This document shows positions 22,814 through 32,259 of a stretch of 64,000 bases of DNA, one piece after another (the stretch's first letter is position 1; every line of letters starts with the position of its first letter). The translations under genes were made by a program, and so were the position numbers. The stretch spans positions 2,852,001-2,916,000 of the forward strand of contig NC_026744.1 of the NCBI RefSeq assembly GCF_000210295.1, given 5' to 3'. The notes under the pieces are model-generated. The model had not been told where the DNA came from. It searched no databases and worked only from the letters and a program-made list of their open reading frames with translations. This stretch comes from Trypanosoma brucei gambiense DAL972 (taxonomy: Eukaryota > Euglenozoa > Kinetoplastea > Trypanosomatida > Trypanosomatidae).

Positions 22814-24313
22814 ATGAATCCGCCGACTACTCAGGCCAATGGTGATAGACCTCAAAGACAATTTTCGGGGGCGAATCGTGAACCAGCCACACTCAGCCAT
22901 GAAAAGAGTCACCACACACCAATGCGGCGTCTGATTATGACAAATCACAACCGCCATGCTGAGCAAAAGGGGCAACGACAGGGAAATGAAGCGGCTCAAA
23001 GTGATGGGGAGCTCGTGGGGCGTGCGAAGACCCACTCAAGTTTCGCGGAGCTCCGCCGCTCCCTGGTGGATGCGTCAGCCGTTGCAGAATTCATCCAGAA
23101 GAACTACACCGGAAGGTTACGCGACCCCAAACAACTCAATAATTTTTTTCAGGCCCTTAGTAACCGACCGGAGACTATTTTTACGGAGTTTTGTGGATTG
23201 TACAAGAAAGAGGTTTGCCTCATGCTTGAGCGAATGCTGGAGGTGTACTCCACAGCCACCTCCACTTCAGCGGTGCCAATTTCTCCAGCGGCACATGAGT
23301 TTATTATTCGCTGCGAGCAGAACGGTGTGCGAAGGATGACGTGGGCGGATGAGCTTACACAAACCAACGGCACGCAAAAGGTGGAAAAGGGAGAGGAAGG
23401 AGAAGAAGGTGTGGACGCCAAAGCAAGTGCATCTGCATCCGGTCCGGTACCGGTGCTGTTGTTTTCGCCGCGCGAACTCATAAAGAAGGTTGCAAATGTA
23501 GAACCACGGGGTAGGCTAGAGCGTATGATTGAAATGTCCACCACGACAGCTGACCTTGAAAGCTGTGCACGGAAACTTCAAACTGTTGCAACACCAGCGC
23601 AGGAAGGTAAGAAGAATTTGGAGTACGCGGCGGTATGCCGGCTGCTCAGTAAGCTTGCCTCCAAGACGCGTCGCACATGTGAAGTCATAATTCGCACCGC
23701 CACGGAGGCAGGAAAGCTGCCTGTAGATGATCTATCTGCACTTGATCGAGTGATAGGTACGCTTCTCGCCGTGACCCAGCGTTCATTTTCTGAGCGCCCA
23801 CCCGTAGTGCAGCAACACCCCATAGCGAAACTCTCCAACCTAGTCAAGTGGTGCAACACACATAATTTGCTTCAGTACAACGCTGATAAATACTCAGCAC
23901 TCGTGGAAGCTCTCGAAAAGCAGTCGTCACTAGAGTTACACACACAAGCAGCACAGTTGGAAACAGTGTTGCTTCTCAAAGGGCTGCAACCCGGTGATGA
24001 TGCGGCGGCTACGGAGACGCTTCAGAAACTGTGGAATGAGTCTCTGGGACGGTACGAACCGTGCAGTGCCGACGTTTTGTCATCCATTGCTGTCGTGTGT
24101 CGGGCCGATGGAATTTCCGATACTCTCCGTACGCGGGTTGCACAGCGCCTCGTCCTTACGCAACAATGCGTGCAGAGGGAAAGGAAAAGCAACGAAACAA
24201 TTCTTCCCAGGCGCGCACTGAGCTTCGTGCTGGCGGAGCAATCAAAAGAAAAGCGAGACGCCGTCAAGCGGATGCTGGCCAAAGAAGAGAATAAGAAAAG
24301 AGGAAGAGATTGA
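22814..24313 (+). CDS. Hypothetical all-helical protein
   Basis: This 499-residue protein is not one I recognise. The first 85 residues are polar and basic and could be disordered or hold a targeting signal. From about residue 90 the sequence looks helical throughout, with repeated Leu-rich helices (for example FAELRRSLVDASAVAEFIQ and LLSKLASKTRRTCEVI). This is broken by a low-complexity acidic/Ala-Ser insert at about 195-220. The C-terminus is strongly basic (EKRDAVKRMLAKEENKKRGRD). The layout recalls helical-repeat RNA-associated proteins of kinetoplastid mitochondria, but that is only an impression and no motif proves it. The in-frame TTG at 22736 is not a credible start; 22814 is the first ATG. 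Confidence 0.65.
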   Translation: MNPPTTQANGDRPQRQFSGANREPATLSHEKSHHTPMRRLIMTNHNRHAEQKGQRQGNEAAQSDGELVGRAKTHSSFAELRRSLVDASAVAEFIQKNYTGRLRDPKQLNNFFQALSNRPETIFTEFCGLYKKEVCLMLERMLEVYSTATSTSAVPISPAAHEFIIRCEQNGVRRMTWADELTQTNGTQKVEKGEEGEEGVDAKASASASGPVPVLLFSPRELIKKVANVEPRGRLERMIEMSTTTADLESCARKLQTVATPAQEGKKNLEYAAVCRLLSKLASKTRRTCEVIIRTATEAGKLPVDDLSALDRVIGTLLAVTQRSFSERPPVVQQHPIAKLSNLVKWCNTHNLLQYNADKYSALVEALEKQSSLELHTQAAQLETVLLLKGLQPGDDAAATETLQKLWNESLGRYEPCSADVLSSIAVVCRADGISDTLRTRVAQRLVLTQQCVQRERKSNETILPRRALSFVLAEQSKEKRDAVKRMLAKEENKKRGRD

Positions 24314-24733
24314 GGCGAATATGACAGTTGGGAAGAGAATGCATTGCGAATGCTGATTTGGGGTTTTGTGCGCGTTTATGCACACTTGTGTTTATTGGGT
24401 TAATTGATAATCCTTTACAGGACCTAGCGTCGCGTCCTCTGCTTAGTATTCGTGTCGCTCGTTACTTAGTTATTATTCGTCAATATACAGTGTGCCCTGA
24501 ACGTCCCGGTTGTTCCATTGCCATGTGCAACGCCTTGTTTTCTTTACTTCCTTTTTTAGTGCCACCATTGCTCGTTGGACTGTAGTTGCACTGTCCGTTC
24601 GCTCAACCGGTTACGGAAAAGAGGGGGGAACTTCAAGTCGTGGCAAAGACACCTGTACTTTGGTGCCGTCACGAAGTTCGGTGGCACAGTGCTCAAGTTT
24701 TATCTTTAAGACCATTGTAGCGCCAACAGCCGG
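24314..24733. other. Intergenic region before the pseudouridine-synthase-like gene
   Basis: No gene. A pyrimidine tract at 24536-24557 followed by AG at 24558-24559 is the likely trans-splice acceptor, leaving a leader of about 174 bases. Confidence 0.45.
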
Positions 24734-25993
24734 ATGCTAAACCTGGAGTCGCTTAACACAGGCCTCACACGGGTCGTGAGCGTGAAGAAATACCCTGTCA
24801 CACGAAGACAGCAACTGCACCTGTCACGCACCACCAAAGGTCGTGTTTTCCGGATTGGGGTCCTTCACAGCAAAGAAATGACTGAAGCAATGCTCCTGAA
24901 GAACCGACGTGGGTTTGTCAACAGTCAGGTGAATACGGTGGCTCACGCCCCATCCCTCTATCACTGGCTTTTCCACCGCTGCGGTGTGCCGTTTGAGGAG
25001 GCTGCAGAGTTGGCAAGCAGCGGCGGTTTAACCGTTAATGGCATCACGGTTGACCGCAGCGAGCTGGAGGCGCAGAGAGACTGGGCTGCGTTCCAGCAAA
25101 AGGACATCCTCATCCGCGTGCCGGCTCCACTGTCTGAACGCACCGCCGGCCTATCGAGCCGCTATGGGAACAAAGAAACTCCCTCCAATAGAGACAATAA
25201 CGGTGAAACTAACGGTAGTAGCAGTTCTAAAGCTTCGCTGTGGGTTCCAGCACTGAAACGGGCATTACACCGGCAGTACTTTCTTATCTATCTTCACCCC
25301 GGGGTATCCATCACCTCAGATCAAACGGATCCCCGGAGTTTCGTACACCGACTCACTCCGACTATTGGAAGCACAGCGGGGCTCGGAATGAATATTCTAC
25401 GGCCGATCGGTTTTATGAATGGAATGAAGGGTATAGGAATCGCAACAAACGATGTCTCCATGGTGCGCTACTGGAACAACGAGTTCTTGGGGAATTTTGG
25501 TGTCTACGACGTTCGATTCCCGAAAGGTGTGCCGCCCGAAGTATTGTGGCGACTGTCAGAGGAAATAAATGCAGACTTGGATAACGGAATCAGGAAGCAA
25601 CTAAGTCGAGATGTGAAGGTACCCTGCACCTGTGCAGTCGAGCCCGTCCCAGTATTAAAGCAGCATCGACAAACGCAACGACGCGATGTCGTGTCTGACG
25701 TGTACCCCCAAGCACTTCATAACGAACGACTAGTGATAAGTACTCCGCTCCTCCCTTATCGAGTGACTCGGAAGATACGGCATGCCAGTGGTCTTACGAC
25801 GTTGGTGCGCTCCGGCCCGTTCGTGTTTCCGCCATCACTACCTGAGGTAAAGGCCCGCCAGTTGTCACCACAGGAGCTGGCTCTCATGTTCACATTTGAG
25901 CGCAAACTCAAGACGAACCGTGTGATACTTAGCCTGCGTGAGTTTGAAGCAGATGCACACGACGACATTGCGGGGGAACGACGTGGGCTATGA
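24734..25993 (+). CDS. RsuA/RluB-type pseudouridine synthase homologue, probably inactive
   Basis: The 419-residue protein has an S4-like RNA-binding segment at about residues 72-135, where LYHWLFHRCGVPFEEAAEL and GGLTVNGITVDRSEL follow the S4 pattern. The core resembles the RsuA/RluB/RluF family: HRQYFLIYLHPGVSITS matches the strand before the usual Lys-Pro-x-Gly, and IGIATND matches the GLLLLTND strand. In active enzymes this strand is preceded by GRLDxxTxG with the catalytic Asp. Here the segment reads RPIGFMNGMKGIGIATND, and no Asp stands at that position. I infer a structural or RNA-binding role, possibly in the mitochondrial ribosome or its assembly, where kinetoplastids have recruited several such proteins. 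The N-terminal 60 residues are basic enough for mitochondrial targeting. Confidence 0.65.
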   Translation: MLNLESLNTGLTRVVSVKKYPVTRRQQLHLSRTTKGRVFRIGVLHSKEMTEAMLLKNRRGFVNSQVNTVAHAPSLYHWLFHRCGVPFEEAAELASSGGLTVNGITVDRSELEAQRDWAAFQQKDILIRVPAPLSERTAGLSSRYGNKETPSNRDNNGETNGSSSSKASLWVPALKRALHRQYFLIYLHPGVSITSDQTDPRSFVHRLTPTIGSTAGLGMNILRPIGFMNGMKGIGIATNDVSMVRYWNNEFLGNFGVYDVRFPKGVPPEVLWRLSEEINADLDNGIRKQLSRDVKVPCTCAVEPVPVLKQHRQTQRRDVVSDVYPQALHNERLVISTPLLPYRVTRKIRHASGLTTLVRSGPFVFPPSLPEVKARQLSPQELALMFTFERKLKTNRVILSLREFEADAHDDIAGERRGL

Positions 25994-26382
25994 TTAAGGG
26001 GAATAGTTTCGCGCGAATTTTTTCCATGTGTTGATGGTTGGATGGGACGGTTCTTTGACTTGGGCGAAGCGGATGGCTTTTGGCCCTGGAAAGGGGGAAG
26101 AGTAGGGCTGGAAGTAACACACTGTAACGCGGCTACCCACACTTTGAGATGGCGGGCGAATGAAAATTTTTTGAGAAACATCACTTTGGTTGTAACCATG
26201 CTGGGCTATCTCTACGTGAATAAATATACGTTAAGCACTGTACATCACCCACTTTACCCGTTAAATTTCTAGTAGTCACACGTGCATGCCCTTTCCTGTC
26301 CCATTTGTCTCCTCCCCTTTCCATTTCTCCCTACACGTAATGCAGGTGTTTGAAGGGTGTATAAGAAGCCGCAACGGTAATT
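25994..26382. other. Intergenic region before NOB1
   Basis: No gene; the right half is dominated by the pyrimidine tract and acceptor at 26289-26345. Confidence 0.5.
26289..26345 (+). promoter_or_regulatory. Predicted trans-splice acceptor of NOB1
   Basis: A pyrimidine-rich run of about 45 bases is followed by CAG ending at 26345, 37 bases before the start codon. Confidence 0.75.
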
Positions 26383-27681
26383 ATGTCGTGGGCTGCACTT
26401 GTGGAGAAAGCGAAGGATGTCACGCCGGCGGTGACGGAACCGAAACGAGTTGCGTTTGCGGTAGAACCCGGTGAAGGAAGAAAAAAGGAGAGCAATGGTG
26501 CGGAAGGTAAAGGTGGCAACGATGTGGTGGGGGATGTAGTGGGTGTGGAAGTGCCCTCATTCTCGAAAGGCCTTTTGGTTCTTGATGCGAACGCCTTCAT
26601 CAAAGGTATGAATTTGCTAGACGGCACAGCTGATGCACTCGTAACGACCTCACAGGTTATTTCCGAGGTGCGCGATCGTGCAGCTCGCCAGATGCTGGAA
26701 CGGCTTCCAACGCACCTCCATGTATTGGAACCCTCGAAGGAGTCGGTGACCGCCATCGTCAACATCGCACAGAAAACAGGTGACTTAGGCACTCTGAGCC
26801 GAACAGATATTCGTGTGTGTGCACTTGCGCTGGATTGTTGCAAGGCCACTAATACGCTTTTGGAGCCAATAGCGCCTCGAGCTGCGGTGATCAACCCTGA
26901 GTGTAGCGACGGAACAAAGATTGTAACAGAGCTGAAAGATGAAAGTGAAGAAGCACAAAGCGAGGATGATCAAAACGATGAAGGTGTAGCTGATCATAAG
27001 AACGATACGGAAAGAGGGGACGACGACGATGAAGGTTGGATTACGCCAGAAAATATTCATTTATGTAAGGCAAACGAGGGCTCGAGTGCCGGAGCCGCTG
27101 CAGGGGAGCGGTTTGAGTGTGGGGTCGCATGCGTTACGTCAGACTATGCGATGCAAAACACTCTGCTGCACGTTGGTGTCCCAATAGTTGGACCGCACGG
27201 CATGAGAATACGCGAAGTGCGGCAATGGCTGCTCCGCTGCACCGCCTGTTTCACTATCAATGCAGACACGACACGACAGTTCTGCAGTGAATGCGGTAGC
27301 GGTAATACGCTTCGGCGTGTGCAGTATGTCGTCACCACTGACGGAGAACGGCAATTGTTTATTAACTTCCGTAAGCGGATTAGCACCCGTGGAACAGTGT
27401 ACAATCTCCCAAAACCACGTGGAGGACGAAGGGGAACAAACAGATGTCTGGTGCTTCGCGAAGATCAATTGGCACACCTTATCCGTGGAACCACCTCCAT
27501 GAAAATGAAAGAGAAACTTGCCACACGATCTGGAAACGGCGGACTCGATGATGATCTGGCTGCCTTCGGTGAGGCACCGAAGCAACGTAAGCGGGACCCC
27601 GATCAACCACGAGTGACCTCATCCTATCATAAGTACAATGTGAACGAACGGAAAAAGCTTCGCGCGGCGCGACGGAAGTGA
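26383..27681 (+). CDS. NOB1: NOB1 endonuclease (18S rRNA 3'-end maturation)
   Basis: The 432-residue product matches NOB1, the PIN-domain nuclease that cuts the 20S pre-rRNA at the 3' end of 18S rRNA during late 40S maturation. The PIN domain begins at GLLVLDANAFIKG, where D68 is the first metal-binding Asp, and continues through VISEVRD and LSRTDIRVCALAL. It resumes after an insert at VACVTSDYAMQN. The zinc ribbon has C286, C289, C301 and C304 (CTAC and CSEC), followed by the family's conserved C-terminal region with NLPKPRGGRRG. The insert at about residues 180-245 is unusually acidic (repeated Glu/Asp). An N-terminal extension of about 60 residues precedes the PIN domain. Confidence 0.93.
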   Translation: MSWAALVEKAKDVTPAVTEPKRVAFAVEPGEGRKKESNGAEGKGGNDVVGDVVGVEVPSFSKGLLVLDANAFIKGMNLLDGTADALVTTSQVISEVRDRAARQMLERLPTHLHVLEPSKESVTAIVNIAQKTGDLGTLSRTDIRVCALALDCCKATNTLLEPIAPRAAVINPECSDGTKIVTELKDESEEAQSEDDQNDEGVADHKNDTERGDDDDEGWITPENIHLCKANEGSSAGAAAGERFECGVACVTSDYAMQNTLLHVGVPIVGPHGMRIREVRQWLLRCTACFTINADTTRQFCSECGSGNTLRRVQYVVTTDGERQLFINFRKRISTRGTVYNLPKPRGGRRGTNRCLVLREDQLAHLIRGTTSMKMKEKLATRSGNGGLDDDLAAFGEAPKQRKRDPDQPRVTSSYHKYNVNERKKLRAARRK

Positions 27682-27682
27682 T

Positions 27683-27684
27683 TT

Positions 27685-27736
<52 letters not shown>
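27683..27736 (+). repeat. (GT)n microsatellite in the NOB1 3' UTR
   Basis: About 54 bp of GT repeats with a few GC interruptions at the left end, beginning directly after the NOB1 stop codon. Confidence 0.95.
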
Positions 27737-27738
<2 letters not shown>

Positions 27739-28110
27739 TCACCAGATGAATCTTGCCTCCCTCTCCCCCCCCGTACCGAAAAGGATAGAGGGCTGAGCAG
27801 GTGAAACTGTAGGAGGGGGATGTGAACGGCACCTGAGGAACTCGCTAGCTGGTCCACACATAATTGCACGGCAGAACCGCGTGGACATCCTCCTGGTTAT
27901 GTCGTACATTTTTAGTTAAAATGGTTGTAGCCTACGACTATAAGGTAAATAAGACAGTTCGTCGTCAGTACGTGTAGTAAATAAAGTGCTATTGCGTGAA
28001 CGAAGCAGCCGTATATGGCCATTCTACGGGAGTTGCACGTGACCGTAGGTACGAAAATGCTTTATAAAATCGCCTGGCGATGGCGTCCTGCGTGACCCCC
28101 CACACCCGCG

Positions 28111-28170
28111 TATTTCTTTTCATCTGTTTTTTTTTTTCCTCCTCTTTCCATGCCTTTCTTTAACTTGTAG
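28111..28170 (+). promoter_or_regulatory. Predicted trans-splice acceptor of the 28.2-kb gene
   Basis: A long T/C-rich run including 13 consecutive Ts, then TAG ending at 28170, leaves a 34-base leader before ATG 28205. Confidence 0.75.
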
Positions 28171-28204
28171 ATCCGGGCCGGGTGGGTGGAACGAAAACGA
28201 AGGG

Positions 28205-28933
28205 ATGCGTTACCCGGGGCGAAGGACTTTCTGCCGGGTCGCTTCCACGGCCACCTGTGGAGTTCTACTGGCAAACACGCTGCTCATCTCCTACGCATGT
28301 TATGGAAAAGACACTTTTTTTCTTCAGCACTGGAATTATGGTAAACCAGTTATAATGAAGAAAACGCATTTGTTGGCGTTTTGGGAAAACGCCCTCAGTG
28401 CTGGGGAACGAGGTTGTGTTCAGGCTTGGTTAGACGCAATGAGTCTGAAGTCGCCATCCCACTCATTATTTTCCCCGCTTTTCGTGTTGCAAGACACATT
28501 ACTTTTTGTGTGTGGCTTACCGGAGTGGCGCAGCGCGGTCCTCACGCTGAGTAAACTGTTGGGTACAGATGTGGTGCCGTATTGCATGGAAATACGACGG
28601 GAACGGCAAGGTGATGTGATTTTTCTGCATCTCAAACTGGAGACAGAGTTGAGACCCCGTTTTCTCCAATGGGCGAAAGGCGAGAAGGGCGGAACACTCT
28701 CGTTTCCGTCAGTGGCAACATTGCAACTGGAAGAAAATAGCCCTGGAAGTGCTGGTAGTAATAAGTGGCGAATTGCTGCCGCAGAGCACCGTTGGTTCGG
28801 CGGTCCCATTGTGTCGCAGCAAAGCGCAACGTTGCGCTCGCCGTGGGGAGACGTGGGGGATATCCTGCGGCGTTTCTTCGCCTATTCCATGTTGGGCATT
28901 TCCCGTATTTTAGTTCGAGAAAAAGAGTTGTGA
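28205..28933 (+). CDS. Hypothetical protein with N-terminal hydrophobic segment
   Basis: The 242-residue product is not one I recognise. Its N-terminus is basic (MRYPGRRTFCR) and runs into a hydrophobic stretch at about residues 17-32 (CGVLLANTLLISYACY). This would fit a mitochondrial inner-membrane anchor or a non-cleaved signal anchor. The rest is a mixed soluble domain with several Trp residues (for example FLQHWNYGKP, LPEWRSAV, EHRWFGGP). The clear splice acceptor 35 bases upstream and the good frame support it as a real gene. Its neighbours give no functional hint. Confidence 0.6.
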   Translation: MRYPGRRTFCRVASTATCGVLLANTLLISYACYGKDTFFLQHWNYGKPVIMKKTHLLAFWENALSAGERGCVQAWLDAMSLKSPSHSLFSPLFVLQDTLLFVCGLPEWRSAVLTLSKLLGTDVVPYCMEIRRERQGDVIFLHLKLETELRPRFLQWAKGEKGGTLSFPSVATLQLEENSPGSAGSNKWRIAAAEHRWFGGPIVSQQSATLRSPWGDVGDILRRFFAYSMLGISRILVREKEL

Positions 28934-30056
28934 GGTTGCGTGGCCGTCCGTCTGCTTGCCCTTGTGTGCGTGTGTTTGTGACCACTTGAAATGAAATAAC
29001 AAACACTGACGCGAAGGTTGGTCCCAAAGAGAGGCGTTACAAATGTTAAGCGAAGGAGATTAATGAAGGAAATAACTGACACATTATAGCCGGAACACCC
29101 ACGAATGCGGGGACGGGTTTGGGTTCAACCGAAAGATTCGAGCTTGAGCTTAACGAATTGGGGATATAACCAAAGGTTCCAAAAAAAAAAAAAGAATGGG
29201 ACCTGACATTCCTCTATTACCACGTTATCTTCCTGTCACAACTTCGTGACGCATGATCTGCATTCCTATCGGCAGATGAAAGGGTTGGAGAAAGGCGCCG
29301 CCTGTTCCAACAAGTGATTCATTTATATTAGGGGTTTGCGGGGAGCAACAACGTGACGCAAAGCTTGCCTAACCAGCATTTATCATTTTCCCGTCGTCCA
29401 TTACTGGTCTTAATATTTATGTGGGCAGGAAAATGTAAGATAGGATTCTTATGCCGCTCCAGTGCCCGCTCGTTCGTGAGCCGCGGGTTATTGTCGTGCC
29501 GTATTGCTCCGAAGCGGTTCATTCCTACGTGTTGAGAAGGTCGCTGGCGTATAATTATTTTTTTTGAGAAGCTTTGACTAGCGTTTGCTTCGTTTTGGAC
29601 ACTCGTTATTGTAGGAAGCTGCTCATTCAGGCAGAAAGGGTTATTGAAGTCGCATATTCCTCGTGACAACCTCTTGGTGGAAATTGTTATTTACATTTGA
29701 CAGTGGTGGTAAGTGGACATCTATGCTCACAGAAGGACGTTCATATGCATATATTCAGGGAACTGCAACACGGTTAGTGGGTTCTGACTTGATAGGCGCG
29801 TGGGCAACCGTGTCCTCGTTTCGCCTAATGCTATCGGGAACTTCAAGCGGTGTGGAGCCTCCCGTTACTGTTGGTAACGTTTGGAAAAAGGAAACAACTC
29901 GCCGCATTGAACTTCCCTCATCTACTGGCATCTACAGAAATGCCAGCCCTCCGACCTCCCATGCTTGAAAACCATGCACTTGTTGTTGCAGCGCTTGCCA
30001 TGTCATTCCCTTCCCCGCACGTGTCTTCTCTAATACTTTTGTTTTTTAGTCCTGAG
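28934..30056. other. Intergenic region before the gamma-CA-like gene
   Basis: 1.1 kb. The downstream reading frame is open upstream to a GTG at 29850, but the strong acceptor ending at 30049 argues that this is not translated. No other gene is credible. Confidence 0.5.
30003..30049 (+). promoter_or_regulatory. Predicted trans-splice acceptor of the gamma-CA-like gene
   Basis: A pyrimidine-rich run ends in TTTTTTAG at 30049, only 7 bases before ATG 30057. It sits inside the longer open frame and fixes the start. Confidence 0.7.
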
Positions 30057-31352
30057 ATGCTTCGCCGTACACTTTCGCGCTGCTTTTCTGCGGATGCCAT
30101 TGGCCCCGTGCACCCCGATGTGATGTGGGGATATATGGACGCCCGCTACGCAGGGCCGGGGTGGGTGAGTTGGATCAAGCAGTTGCCCGTCGAAACGCTC
30201 ACCATGCAGGGTGGCACTTCCATGACAAATATGAACGACCGTACCGGCGTCATTGCCGACCCAGAGGATCCCCGGCATCCAATAGCGCTCATACAATGGG
30301 GACCCATGAACCACTATGACGGAGCCTTCATGCAACTCTCCTACGGAGACTACGGTCCAATCAGCCAAGGCTCCCGACTAATGCAGGTGCTCTACGATAA
30401 CTATTTGGAACCCTTTTCCATGAACCGGGTGTGTGCCCAGCTGTACTTCTATCAGAAGGTGCCGAACAACTACCACGAGTCTGTTGAGGCTTCTGCCGAA
30501 TATATTGGCCAAACTGCCTCGCTCATTGGGCAAGTGTTGGTAGGAATGGGTTCTGTTATTATGGAAGGTGTGACGGTGAAGGGTGACACGAACTGTGTGT
30601 ACATTGCAGAGGGCGTACAAGTGTTGGAAAACACGTGTATAGTGAGTGACGCTCCAACCGACCTCCTTGCCTATCAGCGGCACGAGGCAATCAACCCCTA
30701 CCAGCAATGGGACGGCATGGATGGTGTGTGTAGAATCATGCAGAACACGATCATTGAACCTAACTGCTTCTTGGATAGCTGTTCCATCGGGCCTTTCAAT
30801 CGCATAGGTCACAATACCAAGATCATGAAGGGGGTAACGACAGGAACGATGGTCCATATCCTCCCGGGAAGCGTTGTAACAAAGGACACAAAAATTGGCG
30901 ACGGTGAGCTTTGGGGTGGTGCTCCTGCGGTTAAAATTGGAAAAGTGAGCAAATTCGAGTGGAAACGTCCCTACTTCGCCTCCCTCCTGCACAGAGAGAG
31001 CGTAGTGGAGTCTTACCGCAACATGTCGCGGTATGGTGACCAGGTGGTGCACTTTCAAGACAAGATGGGAAAGTTAGATACGCTCATGCTGCAATATGAA
31101 AAAGATGTTCCAGCTTCTGTGAAGGCGAAGATAAAGGAGTTTGTACAGGGGCGTGAACCGTTCCATCATATGCTGACGCGGATCACGCAAGGTTGGTCGC
31201 CCGCTAACCGCCCAGACGACAAGAACTACAATCTGTGCCCACCGCTTCCGGGAGTGAAACTGTTTGCGGAGCACAATAACGATTCCTCTGATAGTGATCT
31301 TCATGGAACTTATATGGACATCACAAATATATTTAATGACTTCCGCTGGTAG
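30057..31352 (+). CDS. Gamma-carbonic-anhydrase-like mitochondrial protein
   Basis: The 431-residue protein begins with a typical mitochondrial presequence (MLRRTLSRCFSADA). From about residue 155 to 315 it has hexapeptide repeats of a left-handed beta helix (for example LIGQVLVGMGSVIMEGVTV, IGPFNRIGHNTKIMKGV, and the closing LWGGAPAVKIG). That closing GAPAK-like motif is shared with gamma-class carbonic anhydrases and related trimeric proteins. The three zinc-binding His residues of active gamma enzymes (I-H, V-G-H and I-H-G positions) are not seen where expected. I therefore infer an inactive structural member, as known among the carbonic-anhydrase-like subunits of mitochondrial complex I in plants and protists. 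The C-terminal 110 residues are an extension that I do not recognise. Confidence 0.7.
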   Translation: MLRRTLSRCFSADAIGPVHPDVMWGYMDARYAGPGWVSWIKQLPVETLTMQGGTSMTNMNDRTGVIADPEDPRHPIALIQWGPMNHYDGAFMQLSYGDYGPISQGSRLMQVLYDNYLEPFSMNRVCAQLYFYQKVPNNYHESVEASAEYIGQTASLIGQVLVGMGSVIMEGVTVKGDTNCVYIAEGVQVLENTCIVSDAPTDLLAYQRHEAINPYQQWDGMDGVCRIMQNTIIEPNCFLDSCSIGPFNRIGHNTKIMKGVTTGTMVHILPGSVVTKDTKIGDGELWGGAPAVKIGKVSKFEWKRPYFASLLHRESVVESYRNMSRYGDQVVHFQDKMGKLDTLMLQYEKDVPASVKAKIKEFVQGREPFHHMLTRITQGWSPANRPDDKNYNLCPPLPGVKLFAEHNNDSSDSDLHGTYMDITNIFNDFRW

Positions 31353-32259
31353 GTTCAGTCGTGCTTACTCGCTTTTCTTTGCTGACATACGCACCTCCTG
31401 CGCGTTGGTGTTTTTTTTCGTGGTCGTATGTTTCTACCGCGGGCAAGAAGTTTAGAAATGGTATCTGTACCTTATACATGCGCGTGTCTGCTTACATACA
31501 CGTGTGCACCTTAGGAGTACGGAGCGAAGAGAGCATTTGTAACTCCAACGACGTTTGAGTTGTAGACGGGAATACATGAGGAAGGTGTGCTTGATGAAAT
31601 AGCGGCGGTGCATGTGAAACGTTGAGCGGTGGTCTCTCTCTACTTGAATTCCCCTCATAGCGGCTGATCACCTCAGACAGATGCAATTCTTTCTTTTGTG
31701 CTTCTCTCCGTCCCGTGGGGAAGGGAGGTGTGCGCGTGAGGAAGGAGGCGGCGAGGCTGAAATTGAGGGTTACAAGAGATGGCGGCATTAGTACTAGTAG
31801 TAGCAGTATCATTGTTGTTTGAACCCAAATGTATGTCGCGTTTCATGTGTGTGGCGGGAGCGCTATTCTTGGGCTGTTGGGTGCTACCAACAGAAGTGGT
31901 GTATGAATTAGGATATGGTTAGTGTTTATCGTCTTGCTGGGTAATGTAGTGGGGGTGCGGTTAGGTACGGATATTCGACAGCTGTGCAGATACACCTTTG
32001 TTTGTTTTCTTCCGACTCGTTCGATGAGTAGCGCAGCGCTCGCATTTATCACGATGCCTTTACCCTCAGTCTTTCGACCCTTAACCTTTAGACTTATACG
32101 CAACGAGGCAAGAGCGCGTACGTGAATTTTTTTATGGGTAAATAACATGTTTCTGCTTCTGCGGGCACACCTTTGTTTACATACGGAGAGCAGTGTAATA
32201 TTTGTGTGCTCTTTTCATATTTCTTCTCTTTTATGGACTTCAAACCCAATGATTGATGA
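31353..32259. other. Intergenic region before the coiled-coil gene
   Basis: 0.9 kb without a supported gene. The pyrimidine run at 32205-32235 has no AG until 32267-32268, which lies just inside the longest downstream frame. An alternative acceptor is an AG near 32186. Confidence 0.45.

Larger units (their letters stand above)
27682..28204. other. Intergenic region with (GT)n
   Basis: Starts with a GT-rich tract immediately after the NOB1 stop codon and ends with the acceptor at 28111-28170. No gene seen between. Confidence 0.5.

Noticed and set aside
29105..29145. tRNA B-box-like GGTTCAACC
   Set aside because: The final consensus base does not fit and no cloverleaf or A box could be built around it.
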